From Charina bottae (Eukaryota > Chordata > Lepidosauria > Squamata > Charinaidae): 64,000 nucleotides of DNA. The stretch covers positions 43,173,463 to 43,237,462 of the forward strand of contig JALMGJ010000005.1 of assembly GCA_023362775.1 (NCBI GenBank). Reading direction: 5' to 3'. The first letter of the stretch is position 1. Every line of letters starts with the position of its first letter. Position numbers and translations under genes: made by a program. Shown here one piece after another: positions 43,670-56,436 of this stretch. Below the pieces are notes generated by a model that did no database searches, was not told the DNA's origin, and saw only the letters and a list, made by a program, of their open reading frames with translations.

Positions 43670-45491
43670 GATGTAGTAGAAAAGAGACCATCAACTTGTA
43701 CTATGTTTATCCAACTACTGTGCTGCAGTCAGAATGACAGGCTGAGGCCTACAGATCAACTTCAAATAATGGCTGTGTTGTAATACATAGGGTTAAGAGA
43801 TATCCTAAGTGATTGCTTTGGATAACTGATTTATTAGACTCCATCCTTCCATCTCTGAACATTTGAAAGTCTCAACAGTAAATAAGCAGTTCTTCATCAC
43901 AATCTTTGTGATTCACACATATGGGTGAGTAACGGATTTCTTACCTAGTGGAGACACACTTAGTTATGAGCACACTGCAGATAAGTTTTCTTTCCTGAAC
44001 AAGCATTCTGTTGAGACCCCTCATAGGTCTGCCCAGCAGGGGATCATTCTAAGGGGTATAGTTGAAGCTGCTGCTGTTCTTTTTGAAAGTGACAAAAGGA
44101 TCAATGAACTAACAGAAAAGCTTAATGGTTGCAGTCATCTAGTTTGAGAAAGACTTGTTGATACCAAGAAGCCCTGACACGGATCTTGGTATCTAGCGAA
44201 GAGATGCAGGTTCTTCTGAGGTGACACAGTGTGGGTTAGACAAAAGAAAAAAGCCCAAAGCACATCCAAGTAATTTGGTTCCATTCCAACTAATTGCTCA
44301 GTTCAGGAAAAAAAGTGACAGATGACATTCCAAAATAGCTTTGAGAAGGAAGGAAACACCTAGTGGTAAAACAACTTATTCCCTCTGATATATCAGAGGC
44401 AGCTCATCACAACCTACAGCACAAAGTTCACTGATTTTGCATACCAGACTAATGGCAATTAGAAATGCTGTCTTGATAATAAACATAAAAGGCATGAAGC
44501 ATTTGGCTTCAAGGCCTTTCCATTAAACCTGTCAAAATCAGAGACAAGTTCCATTCTAGAATAAAACTGGATGGGATGAAGAGTCAAAGATTTAAACAAC
44601 CTTTAAAGAAACATCTAACAGTGGAATATGTGGAAAGTGACACTTGTTGAAAAGGGCCTCTAAAAGAAGCAGTAGCTACAAGGCTAACCTTGGGAGAAGA
44701 GTGGGAGGGACCCATCAGTCACAAAGATAGGAAGAAGTTCAGAATATTTTAAGGAAACAATTAAGCAGGTCTATGCCTTAGTGGCCACAAAGTTTGAGAA
44801 CCATTAACATTATAGTTCTTCGAATGCCAGGTTTCTATGCTGCATTCATGATCTAGTGGTGCTGAGAACTCAGCCTCTGTGAAGTTCCCAAGTGGAGACT
44901 AAGGATTCAAATGTTAGGTTACGTTACTGCGTCACCCTTTCTGCATGTGAATCAGGGTAGTGTGTGGAACTCTGCTCAGATCCCAAGGAGGTTAAAAGCA
45001 AACCAGGGACGATGGAGTAATAAAGGGTGCAGTCCATATTGCCACACAGCATCTTCAGCAAGACTCTGGTAGGCAAAGAGAACAGTAGAAATAGCTATAA
45101 GGCAGGCATCTGACCAACAGAACTGAAAGTGATGAACTAGAATTGACGCTGGCCCTACTGTAATTCTGATCATTCTGTCTGTTCTGGGCTGCAAACAGTT
45201 CTATGTTTGGCTTTCCCCACAGTGAAACAAGATGACAACAACAGTTGGGTGCAACTGCCAGTCATGAGGTAGCAGGTGATTGACTCAGTGAATCTGTTAA
45301 AATATCCTGACCACAAGATGAACTGTGATGAGATAGAGTTTGATTCTACTCTAGTTCTAAATCTGAACCTACAACTGGGTGAGGGATTTCCTAATGGCCT
45401 ATTTATTCAGGTACCATGTAACCAAATGTAACTTGTCTAATGTCATTTGCACTGTCTGATGACTGTGGAAAGGCTCCAAAGTCTTGCACGC
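43670..45491. other. BTRC last intron, unassigned
   Basis: Moderately complex sequence that looks repeat-derived (an odd open frame on the minus strand at 44976-45194), but I cannot place it in a family. It may belong to the DIRS-like relic that follows. Confidence 0.3.
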
Positions 45492-45580
45492 TGCCAGGAT
45501 CTACAGAAGGTTGATACAGGAGTTTCTGCTCTTTGGGTATCTGCACCCTCTGGATCTGAAGAAAGCAGTAGTGAGTTACA
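45492..45580 (+). repeat. Direct repeat flanking DIRS-like ORF (left)
   Basis: GGATCTACAGAAGGTTGATA then GTTTCTGCTCTTTGGGTATC and GATCTGAAGAAAGCAGTAGT. It recurs in diverged form at 46701-46774. Confidence 0.5.
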
Positions 45581-45677
45581 AACCACTGTAGACATTTGTA
45601 GTTAGCATATGCATTGGTGGTAAAAAGGACATGTCCATTAGTAAGTTGTGTTGATCTATCCTCCTATGGAGTCATGA

Positions 45678-46358
45678 ATGTTGGTTGGCATGGTAAGTAT
45701 TTACTTTACAACAAAAAAGGACATTGTTAAACTCTTCCAAGAAAAAGCAACATGGGTTGCTCAGCAGGAGAAAAACACTTCCAGTTTCATTGGTAATTGT
45801 GCATCTAAAACTATGGCTGACACTATCACCCTTCATCAGCATGCCTGGCTCTACTCCACAGGTCTCATGCAGGAAGCAAGGGCATGTATTAAAGACCTGC
45901 TGTTTGACAGAGAGGGACTCTTAGTAGCAAAACTGATGATATCCTCAATTAGGTTCAAAAATTGGCTTACTGTTAAGTGCATGGGCCTGGTACTCTCAAT
46001 GAGGGGGGCCTCATTGAGCACAAGATATGCACACTATTTCCTAAAGGAGCTATTGAAAGGCTTCCACACTTTAAACTGCAATATGAGTTTTGTGATATGT
46101 TACCATATTGAGATAAAATGGTGTGCTTGTATCATTCTTGATCTTTGGAGTGTGAATTATTTCCTATCAGTCCAAAAATTCCATATGGTTTCTCACATCC
46201 AAACAGGCAGTTTTTCGCCAATGGATCTAAAGGATGCCTATTCCATATTTCATCTCTTTCTGAGTTTTAAAGTGAGGACACAAGCTGATGAGATCCATAT
46301 GCTTTCCTTTGGGTTAGCTACTGCCCACATGGTTTCTCCAGATCTACAGTTGTCATAA
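45678..46358 (+). pseudogene. DIRS-like retrotransposon gag/RT relic
   Basis: A 226-codon open frame. An early part reads TITLHQHAWLYSTGL and IKDLLFDREGLL, like the gag C-terminus of vertebrate DIRS elements (HAWLRSTGL, DLPFDGEGLF). A later part reads GSFSPMDLKDAYSIFHLFLS and HMLSFGLATAHMVSP, like the DIRS RT (DLKDAYFHIP, LPFGLSTAPRVF). The two parts are much too close together, so the connecting region is deleted. The tyrosine recombinase and YADD box are absent. Non-functional; it lies in the last BTRC intron, opposite strand. Confidence 0.65.
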
Positions 46359-46700
46359 CAGGAAATTTGAGGTTCTGTGGAATAAGAGGTTATCCTTATT
46401 TGGATTATTTTTTGCTGTTTTTGACACATAGTGGCATCACCTTTTAAGTGTGTAGATTATGTGCTTGACCTATCGTCCAATGTCAACTTCTTGTCAACTT
46501 AGAAAAGTCTTATTTGTTGCTTTAAATCCTTCAGATCAACAGCACCCACCTGGAATATTGCATTTCTTCCAGATAACAATTGAGTGCCTGATTTTATTTC
46601 CATCTTTCAGGACCTGCAATTGCAGGTTCATCTCATTGCTCAAACATATGACACTGATTATATCAGATGATATCTGTGGATAGTCTCAAAAGGTCTCAAA

Positions 46701-46774
46701 ACCAGGAGCTATAGAAGGTTGACATATGAATTTCTGCTCTTGGGTTATCCACATCATGGATCAGAAAGTGAGTA
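46701..46774 (+). repeat. Direct repeat flanking DIRS-like ORF (right)
   Basis: GGAGCTATAGAAGGTTGACA with ATTTCTGCTCTTGGGTTATC and GGATCAGAAAGTGAGTAC, diverged partner of 45492-45580. Confidence 0.5.
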
Positions 46775-46874
46775 CATTCTTGGATAACTATAGAGTTGAA
46801 AGCCAGACATAATGGGGGTACTAACCAAAATACTCCTGCCAGCATGAGGCATGAAGACTCGTAAGTGTTTAGGG

Positions 46875-47136
46875 CAGGGCTTTCCAAAGTTTTTCCCGTG
46901 GCGACACACCAACCGGCGTTGGTGTGTCGCTGCGGGAAAACCCGGAAGTGTGGCAGCGCGCAAAAACCCGGAAGTGCTGCTGCCGCTTTCGAGTTTTGCG
47001 CGCTGCAGTTGGTGTGTCGCCGCGGGAAAACCCGGAAGCGCTGATGATGATCAGCGCTTCCGGGTTGTGTGGCGACACACCAGACTCTGTGTGGCGACAC
47101 ACTTTTGTGTCGCGACACACAGTTTGGAAAGCTCTG
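46875..47136. mobile_element. hAT-type MITE, CpG-rich subfamily
   Basis: Termini CAGGGCTTTCCAAAGTTTTT and CAGTTTGGAAAGCTCTG; flanking 8-mers GTTTAGGG (46867-46874) and GTTTAGCG (47137-47144) differ by one base. The interior is made of repeated CGCGGGAAAACCCGGAAG and GGCGACACACC modules and a TGATGATGATCA centre. The open frames here are artefacts of these modules. Confidence 0.8.
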
Positions 47137-47144
47137 GTTTAGCG

Positions 47145-48350
47145 TCTGGATTATAATGGCATGCGGTCAAGCCTGACCACTTGGAACAAAGAAAGCATGG
47201 TGAAACATGCCTCTGAATTGCAGAATGGCTACAGAGGCATGACTGAGAGCTAAGACAGGTGAAAGGCTTACACCTTATCTCCCTTTCTGGCAGAGTCTAT
47301 CACAGACCTTGTGTTCTAACATAAGCTAGAGGGGTTCTTACTGTCAAACATACCTTGGTTGCCAAATTAGATCCAAGGCCATAGGAAGGATCACTATAAA
47401 TGATGCATCTTGCCTTCCTCTTTTTGATCCTCAGAGCTGCTTAAAAAGGTACATTTTACAAATTGGATTGAGGGTCTTCTCTTGGTATTACCTGACTGTC
47501 TGATATCAATGAGGCTATATACACTGTCATTAATCAATGTGATAACTGATGCGCCTAGATCTGTGGCCTGCTTGCAAGGCTCAGCAGTGACACAGTAACT
47601 GCAAAGTGAGCAGCCCACAGAGGCTGTGGACAGCATAGTCTCTGCTGAATCAACTGTGGTAACAGCTTGGCCTCACAGGAATGCCTTTAAGTGGGAAGAG
47701 AAGTTTCTGTGGGCCTGCCCTGGAAGTGATGGCAGTATTTTACAACATGCCTTTGCCAAAACAGATTAGGCAAATGTAGTGCTTCCTAACGCTGATAATC
47801 CAAATTTGCAAAATAGTGCACAAATGGCCATTCATATAAGACTAAAGTACATTTAAGATGAAGTAGGCAGTTGTAACTGCCTATGTTGTTATTGTTATAG
47901 TGGTTGAAAGAGGATGGATGGAAATAGAAGTAGGTATGTTCATGGTGGTCAGAATTCCCTCCAAAATCCCGAGTTGGTACATTTGTGGAAATGTACCACA
48001 GAGATCACAGTGAAGAATCACATATACTGTACACTGTATAGAGTTTTTGGTGTATTGAACAACAGTGCCCAATCCCAATCATCTGTACAAGAGCAGTGCC
48101 CGATTTCTATCTTAGGTTCTTGATTTGAGGCATATCCCCCTACCCCTATTCCTTAGTTTCAGTGAGAAATGGGATGGCTGGTTGGAAAAAGTGGTAATAG
48201 GATGACCATAATCTTCTTTGGGGTGCCGAGGAATAGTCTCATTTCAGGAATTAAATCCTTAAGACGCTATAAGCTACATGACTGTTTATACCACTTGCCT
48301 CCCCATTACACAGCCTATCCGATGCCTCTCACGAGTTCTTTTGTCTTTAC
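47145..48350. other. BTRC last intron, no other feature
   Basis: Between the MITE and the splice donor at 48345-48350. No gene or clear repeat recognised. Confidence 0.5.
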
Positions 48351-48382
48351 CTGTGCAAGTGTGATCTAGAATACAGTGCCAT
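48351..48382 (-). other. BTRC: BTRC 3'UTR start within last coding exon
   Basis: 32 bases after the stop, ending TTGCACAG before donor GTAAAGAC. The junction is close enough to the stop that nonsense-mediated decay would not be expected. Confidence 0.7.
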
Positions 48383-48544
48383 TTATCTGGATACGTAAGT
48401 ATATGTTCTGGACGGGGAGCGGTTAGATTCTCCTTGCGTAGCTGGATCATTCAGGAAGTCCCAGATAAGGATAGTATCATCATGTGAGCTGCTGACAATT
48501 TGAAATTCATCAAACTGGAGTCGAAAAACTCTGCCAGAATGTTC
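48383..48544 (-). CDS. BTRC: BTRC last coding exon with stop
   Basis: 54 codons from EHSGRVF to [11 protein letters not shown] and TAA. Acceptor CTGTCTAG. Before the RSPSRTYTY end, DPATQGESN differs from human DPAAQAEPP. Confidence 0.96.
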   Translation of the reverse strand, partial: EHSGRVFRLQFDEFQIVSSSHDDTILIWDFLNDPATQGESNRSPSRTYTYVSR

Positions 48545-51500
48545 CTAGACAGAGGAAAGACAACCCAAAGTCATACTTTCCTAAAGTTACTGGGTAAGAA
48601 TAAAACATATTTTGTATTTACTCTATACTCCTAAAGCAAATACATCTTTGAAAAATAGTTTGGCTATTGCTAATAGATGGCCTAAAAGTTGGTTCGTAAC
48701 GTGATTCCTTCATCTGGCAACACTTCAGTGACTCTGTCTGAAAATTCTGAAACTGGCAGCATTGTTGCCAGGACTTTTAAGACTGTGCAGGCCTTAAAAA
48801 TAATTCGTAAGAATGTTTCAGATCTTGCATGAGCCCAAACTCAAGATTAGCATGAAATTTAAAGAATAGCTTCCTTAAAGCAATAGCATCTTTTTTTCAG
48901 GCTCCTGCTGAAGCCTGAAAAAACTGGGCTGCTTTAATAAATAGCAGAGAGGTGTTGCATTCATGTGAAGTCCAAAGGAATTCTTTCAAACCATTTTCAA
49001 AGTGAACATAGCCCTAATAATGACTACATAACACAGTACTTACTTGCTTACTTTGACATTTACTAGCATCTTGAGATATCATTGAATCAGTTTTTATTAT
49101 TTACAGAACACATTTTCAAGGCATGGATGGTTAAGGAGAAAGCTAACAACATGTTGGCAATCTGAACCCACTGCAATCCGGGAAGGTACTGTATACCAGG
49201 CACGTGCAAAACAATTTCCATACGGACTATCTGAAGCCCAAAATAGCTAGTTCAGGTACAAAACAAACCACATATTTCAAAACAGGCTATTCTGGTTCAA
49301 GTTCAGAACATAATGCAGGTGCTTTGGATGAAAGCGTTTTGAAGGCCCCGTTCTATTTTAGATGATGTGATTGGAAGTTGGCCTATCTTTTAATTTCTGC
49401 TGTCTGGGCTAGTACAGCAGAAGACTTGTCATGTTTCTTCTGCTATTGGCTTAGGCTAAGTGATGAAGTTTGGACTAAACAGCAGGTATTTGTGGACCAC
49501 ATAGTACAGTGAAGGAGCCATTTTGCATCTGACTATGGTTGGAGGAAGAGATTGCTTTTGAAGAGGAAATTGCTGTGTGGGATCATTGGACTCATGCTGG
49601 AGTGGTGGCGGCTGGTGATGATTGCTGTATAGCTGGTTACTCGCCTCTCAGACAACCCTACAGCCTGAATTCTTTTTAGTCAGTCTATTCTTCTTTTTAA
49701 AATCAGTTTTGAGGTGCGGGGGTTGTCCCTCTAGCTTTCCTTTCCCCTTGTTTTTTAAATCAATCAACTTTTGAGTTTAAAAGAACATTATCTCCTCCAA
49801 AAAAGCATGGTTGCTTATTTGGGGGAAATTGCTTAATTAGGTGTGCTCATGGACATACATAAGTGTACTGGTATTGATAGCACTGGTGCTTGCTAGATAC
49901 AAACACAGCCTTTTCTCTTTCTGTTTTAGGGTTCCCTCTTCAACTCCTCTCTCCAGTTTAGAATTACATAGATGTATCAGCAAACTATATTGCCCTGTTG
50001 AAAAAAGTTAATGACTGGGAGAGATATACAGTACCAGATAGGCCAGGCTTTTATGGTCATGGGAGGGGGTCGGGGGTGGGCAATTGTTGCAAGGAGCTGT
50101 TTTTAGGCTAGCATCAGGGTGGGTATGGCTAAAGATGGGCCCAGTGTACAAAGGTAGGAGTCCTTCCTCCTTTTGTAGGTAGAGGTGGTAGTGTTCAGCT
50201 AGGAAGCCACCCCCTTCCTTTAAGGAACTCAGGGCAAGACTGAGGATCAGGCTGTCCCCTCCCGAATCTGACTCCACAGCACATAATTGTTTGGTGACCC
50301 ACAGATGCTAACAGACTGTCCATACCACCAACACATGAATGCTGCAGGCCAAAAGGGAGCACTGCACGCTTGTTATATTGTCTGCAACCACTCCAAAGGG
50401 GATGGACAAGAAGCAGCTTTCAGCCATGGAGATACATAGGCAGCTAGGTGGTATCCTTCCCATCTCTGGCAGTTCTAGGCTACCTTGTGACACCAATGAC
50501 AATGCACCTGCTCTCAATCACAGCAAGATGCCTGCACAATTGCTGAAGCAGCAATCTAGGGACAAGTAGGAGGGTGGTCCAAAGGTATCAGATGTGGCAC
50601 ATGCTATCACACAGATGACAGTGGATTATCAGTATTTAGCATGGTAGACAATGGTGGATTCTGATGCCTCCTCCATCTAGTCATCCTGGACCAGACCCCT
50701 TCACATACACTGTATTTAGGAGGCAGATAGTGGCATTACTTATATCCACTTCATCTAAGACATTTAGTCCAGCTGAGGTGGTATGTGTGTGTCTTGCCTC
50801 TTCCTCAACACAAGGAAGGGATGGGAAGACTGAGATGTCTGTTTCTGTTTTACCCAGCATCTCCCATAAAGTAGGATCTAAGCAAAGGAGGGTTCTGCTT
50901 CATAATGGGTTTAGAGTTCCATCCAGTGGAACTCTGCTTAGCTGCTGTTCAAGTGGCTTCTTTAGCAGCAGGTGGCTGCGTATGACGTGACAAAGTATCT
51001 GACAGTGAGTCCTGAGTCCTGGCTGTGGGGACTCATGGCTACAGCAGTTTCTGCACTAAAAATGTTCACACTGAGCCAGGTCTCTTGATTTTTTTTCTAT
51101 AAAATCCTCCAGGAGGAAGCTGGACTCCAAATAATGTAAGAGCTTTGGCAGCCCAACTTCACACAAGTGCCATGCAATTGCTGAAGCCCTTCAGTTCTGA
51201 GTAGGCATTTGTGGTTTCTAGTCTCTGTGACCAAAGAGTGAAGAGGAAAATAGTGGCACTGGTGGAGGGAGGACTAGGCTTCAGCTAGGAGGGAGTAGAC
51301 CATCCAGTAGATGCTACACCTTTAGCAGCAGCCACTGCCCCTAAGGCCTCATTTGTGTCATGGGGTGTTCCTTGGCAGGTCCAAGCACATCAACTTCAAC
51401 TTGGGGCAGTGTGCTTGGCACACAGCCAGAAAAAAGGTGATGTCTATTGGCTTGTTCCATTCTGTGCTGGGTGGCCAGGTTCTGCAGTGGTTGTCAAGAT

Positions 51501-54500
51501 GTAGATCTCTTGCCCACCGACAAATACTCTGAATGAAAGGGTTTTATCCTGAACAGGTTATTTAATATCTCATTCCTCACATCTGGATGCTGACTTGGTG
51601 GAGCAACTTGTCTTCTGTAAAATGAACCTCCCCTTGCTGGATAACCCCAAGTTGCCACTGGAGGGGAATGAGCCCCAGACCCGTACCTCACTGTCCAGAT
51701 GGGCAGTGCCCATCACCCATTGCCCAGATATTACCAATGGAGGTGGTGGATGTTCTTCCTAAGATGTCAATCATTTACTTATCAGAAGAAAAAATCTAGG
51801 ATAACTCCCTGGATCATGTTACCCAGTTTCTCGCCCAGTCAAACAGTGTGCGCTGGCTCTAAGGCCACATGCACTCCTAACACAGGTATATAAAGCTCTG
51901 GTGATTGTACAGGCCAGATGGAAGAAAAAGAAGGCTATCACTACCCCTGAACCTATGACACTCCCCCCATCCTGCCACTGTCTGATGCCTGGAAGGGAAG
52001 CTAGTGCTGTTTTTTTGTGAAGAATCTTATTGGGGAAACTGGTCTTCATATGAGTAGATTGATGTGTAGGCCTTCAAAAGAAAAGTGAAAGGAATACTAG
52101 AATACCCAAACGTGTGTTTGTCCCTTTATGTGGGTGTGCTTTTCACACACACCTTACTAAGCAGAGTGATATTATCAACTGTAAATGCAGAAAGTACAAA
52201 GTTAGTATGATTGACCTGCTCAGCTTAAGCATGTCTGCATTCTGTGCATACTCTTGGTTCCTGAGATTCAGGATGCCTTTATATTTATTTTATTTTATTT
52301 ATTATTCAAATTTATCACCGCCCATCTCTACAGCAGTTATATAAGCAGTTAGTCCTCATTTTTCAAAAACATTCTGAACTCTCTGCAGACAGCAGGACAA
52401 AAGAGAATGTACATCCTCTTTTAAATTCATCACACCAGTAATGTGGTTGTCTTTTCCACCCCCAAAGTTTTATGTTGATGGTTTGCTCAGCTACTTGAAC
52501 ATTGGTTCTTTTGGAGTTTTTGAGTATGGGTGCATTTGAAAAGTATTCATTCCTTTGTGCCCTTTTGCTTGTAGAAACTTCAGAATGTAGTTAAAAATGT
52601 TACCCATCTATGCTGGACGGCCTGCTAAGCACACCATGCCTGCTCTTCTGCAGTGCTGATGCAGTCTGTGGTGCATTGTGCTGCAAAGGCATGTTTACAC
52701 TTGGTGGTTTGACCTGTTTGCTGCAATTCTTCTGTGTCTTTAGCACTTTGTAAAAAGAGTTGTTTTGCTGAGCAAGGTTGTATGCATGACTGTTACATTG
52801 TAAATGATGGCAGTGTGGCAGGGAGAATTATTTTGTACTTCCCAGGGTGCGGCCTCTCTCCTGGGCAGTAACGCTTGCTTCTTTCTTTGTTTTACTAATG
52901 TTCTCATTCCACCAGACAGAAATCGTAATTCCTTTTTCCTTTTTGCAACCCGTAGCAGGCTGCCGAAACGGGTACATCTGCAAGTGAACTATTGAGGTAG
53001 AAATCCATATTCTTGACTTCATGCAAGGTTAGGTTTAGATGACAATTTAGATTATGAGGAGGTTTATCTTAAAACATTTTTGATAGTAACCCCATTTGTG
53101 TCAATGGATTGACTGGAATTCATTTTCTTCAGGATGTCCTCTTGCCCTGGAGGATGTAACTGACTTGAAAAGGGTGTATGAAAGGTTAAGGTCTCTATAT
53201 TCCTTTTCTTCTTCTTCATTTTAAATAAAAACACTGATCTAGCCTCGTAAATTTTCCTTACATTTCTTTCAATTATTATATACCCAGGACAAAAAAAGTA
53301 GTACATACATTTGAACCTGAGTTCAAGGAAGGAACAAGGCAGCATATGGAAAAGATAAATCAAATTGCTTTCATAATGGGAGTTTTCAGAAATATTTTTT
53401 CCTTTGCCAATCTTTCTGCAAGCTGGTTTGCTGGTAGCACCCAGCATGAATTGCTATATCCTATCTGTTCTGGTGACCCTAGATGAAATTAAGAGAGCCA
53501 AGAGGCTTGTTTCCTATGACCGAAACAATCAAAATGTATCAATGTTTTAATAAAACACAGAACCCTTGAACTGGTTCAAGTTTTGTTTCTTTGAACCACA
53601 GCCAACTCAAAAGAATTTCACAAAATATAACGAAACATATTTCCATTTTGCATATACCCATAATGTTTAGTGTACTGAGAGTATATTGCTATTCTGTTTC
53701 TGCATTCTATTGTTCCTGCATGATACTAGCCACTCTGTTTTTTCACATGCACTATTTAAACCAAGTTACCATCTTCTCTTGTCTAGCAAATTATTTTCTG
53801 CTAAAAATGTTGAAATATTTAAAATGTTAAGAGCTGAATACATGAGAAAGAATTGGAAGCACACTGTATAACTTCTGCTGTTGCTAAAATCCTGCAGCCT
53901 TTCATTGGTCTCACACAGGAAAGCATTTGTTATATTCTTGTGCAATGAACATTTTTATATTAACTTCTCTCTTAATGCCTAAAAATTAAACCAGAAACCA
54001 GAAATAAATACTTTGTTCATTGGACAACACAGGTTTAATTTCAGATACAGAAGACAGCAGAACAACAACTAGGATATTTTCCCAAATTGTGTAAACATCT
54101 AAAACTTAAATGTTTCTGCCCATCCTTCCTTGGATAAAAGTAGGAGACAACTTTAATGAAGCAATGAAATCTTAGGGTTTGTTTACCTTAGCGGCTTAGC
54201 CATGAGCAGCAGGATTCACAATTCAGTCTCAGCTGAAGTGTGAACATAATCACTCAAGGGTAATGGATACTGACTCCCCTAGCACCTCATTAATGCTTAA
54301 TGAATTCTACTCTGCTTCCCACATTTAATCCTCTATATTAGAAGGCAAAACAAAATGGTTCTTTTTTTCACTCACCTTCATAGATGATGAAAATCTATTC
54401 AGGGATATTGGGCAGAAGCCACTGATTTGGTCTATTCTATGAAATTTGACTTCTGATAAAGTGGTTTACTTCTGTACAACAATGGATATATAATAGTCTC

Positions 54501-56007
54501 ATCAGAGGAAGAAACTTCAGAAGAGGAAGATGGGTCAGTTGATCTCACCATGTCCTCTGTAGTAAATGAGCCAAACCTAAGCACAAGACCTAGGTTAGAA
54601 TAACTCCCCGCTAGCCTGTGACCATCTGCCCAGGACCTGATCTAGACTATACAGCCACTCAGCCTAGGTGAATGGCATTGAATTGAATATCAAAAAGGAG
54701 AAAATAACTATTATGTTATAAAATAGAGTACTTTACACTAGCTCAGTGTAAGTGGATGCCTTTGCAGCCAAATCAGGTTTGATGAGCACCAGCTGAGTAA
54801 GGAAGAATAGCTACAGTCTTCAGCATAAAGCTCTCTATGTGGGAGCAGCGCATTACTGGAAACAACTATTGCTTCTATGACTGGCTACTCTTGCAACTTG
54901 ACTGTGGGAATTCCCTCATTTACAGGCGCTTCATTCTGGACTCCAAATTTCACTCTTTTGCTTCTGGAACTTTGAGTAGGACTATTCTTTTTGCGTGCCT
55001 GGTTGTGAGTAACCCCTTTTGTAATTTTGCAAGAGCCAGTTTGGTCTAGTGGTTAAGGCAACGGGCTAGAAACCAGGAGACTGTGAGTTCTAGTCCCGTC
55101 TTAGGCAGGAAAGCCGGCTGGGTGACCTTGGGCCAGTCACTCTCTCTCAGCCCAACTCACCTCACAGGGTTGATGCTGTGGGGAAAATAGGAGGAGGAAG
55201 GAGTATTAGGTATGTTCGCTGCCTTGAGTTATTTATAAAAATAATAAAGGTGGGATAGAAAATAAATAAATAAATAGGCCTTAAGACTGTACAATAGTGC
55301 TTTTCCTCTGCTAATCCCTAACCTCAGTCCAGAATTGGACATGTAAGAACTACAAACATATATTTATCTTTACTATATATAAGTCCTAAACTATGGTCTG
55401 ATGCCACTATTCTACCTTGGTACTCTGTATCTTTCCCACGTTATGCGGTGACAAATTCTAACATTAGGACCACTGTTATTTTATATATGCCTCATCTATT
55501 AAAAACTCAATCAAAACAGATGCTGTCTTTTTTGTGGAGGAGCCAAATCTCACTCCAAATACTTCTGAAACTTGTCTTTAGATCCAAGCCCTAATTAATA
55601 TGGATTTAGTAAAGTTACCGAGAAATGGCACATTACATTGAAGGGATATAGCAACTAGAATGTCTACTTGCTTCAGCCAGCCTAGCCAAGACACTATAGG
55701 AGCTGTAGTTCAATAAGCTACGGAGCACTGCATTTCCCATTAACTCCTCTTTCCTGTTATTCACTAAACCAGGTGAGATTTCATTATGCATTAATACTAG
55801 AACACAGTCAGTTGAAAGCTCTTACCACAAGAGTGCGCAGGCAGAGGGTTCCAGCAGGGGCACGGGGATCGAGTGCAGCCAACAGATCCCAGACTTTAAT
55901 TTTTCTGATAAGGAAAATTTTTTTTTCTTAAAAAGCAAGTATAAGGTAAAATTAACTGCCCACCCTCCAACCCACTGAAGTCAATTTAATGATTAATCAT
56001 CTTCCTT

Positions 56008-56046
<39 letters not shown>

Positions 56047-56377
56047 GGTAAAGGTAAAGGTTCCCCCCCACACATTTGTGCAGTCGTGTCCGACTCTAGG
56101 GGCCGGTGCTCATCTCCGTTTGTTAGCCGAAGAGCCAGCGTTGTCCGAAGACGCTTCCACGGTCATGTGGCCGCATGACATGCGCGGAACGCTGTTACCT
56201 ACCCACCGAAGTGGTACCTATTAATCTACTTGCATTTGCATGCTTTCGAATTGCTAGGTTGGCAAGAGCTGGGGCGAGTGCGGGAGCTCACTCTGTCACG
56301 CGGGGCTAGGGATTCGAACCTCCGAACTTGCAATCTTCCGATCAACAAGCCTGGCGTCTTACCCGCTGAGCCACCAC

Positions 56378-56436
<59 letters not shown>

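Noticed and set aside
46696..47156. Several overlapping open frames on both strands (also at 57984-58422)
   Set aside because: They arise from CpG-rich modules inside hAT MITEs.
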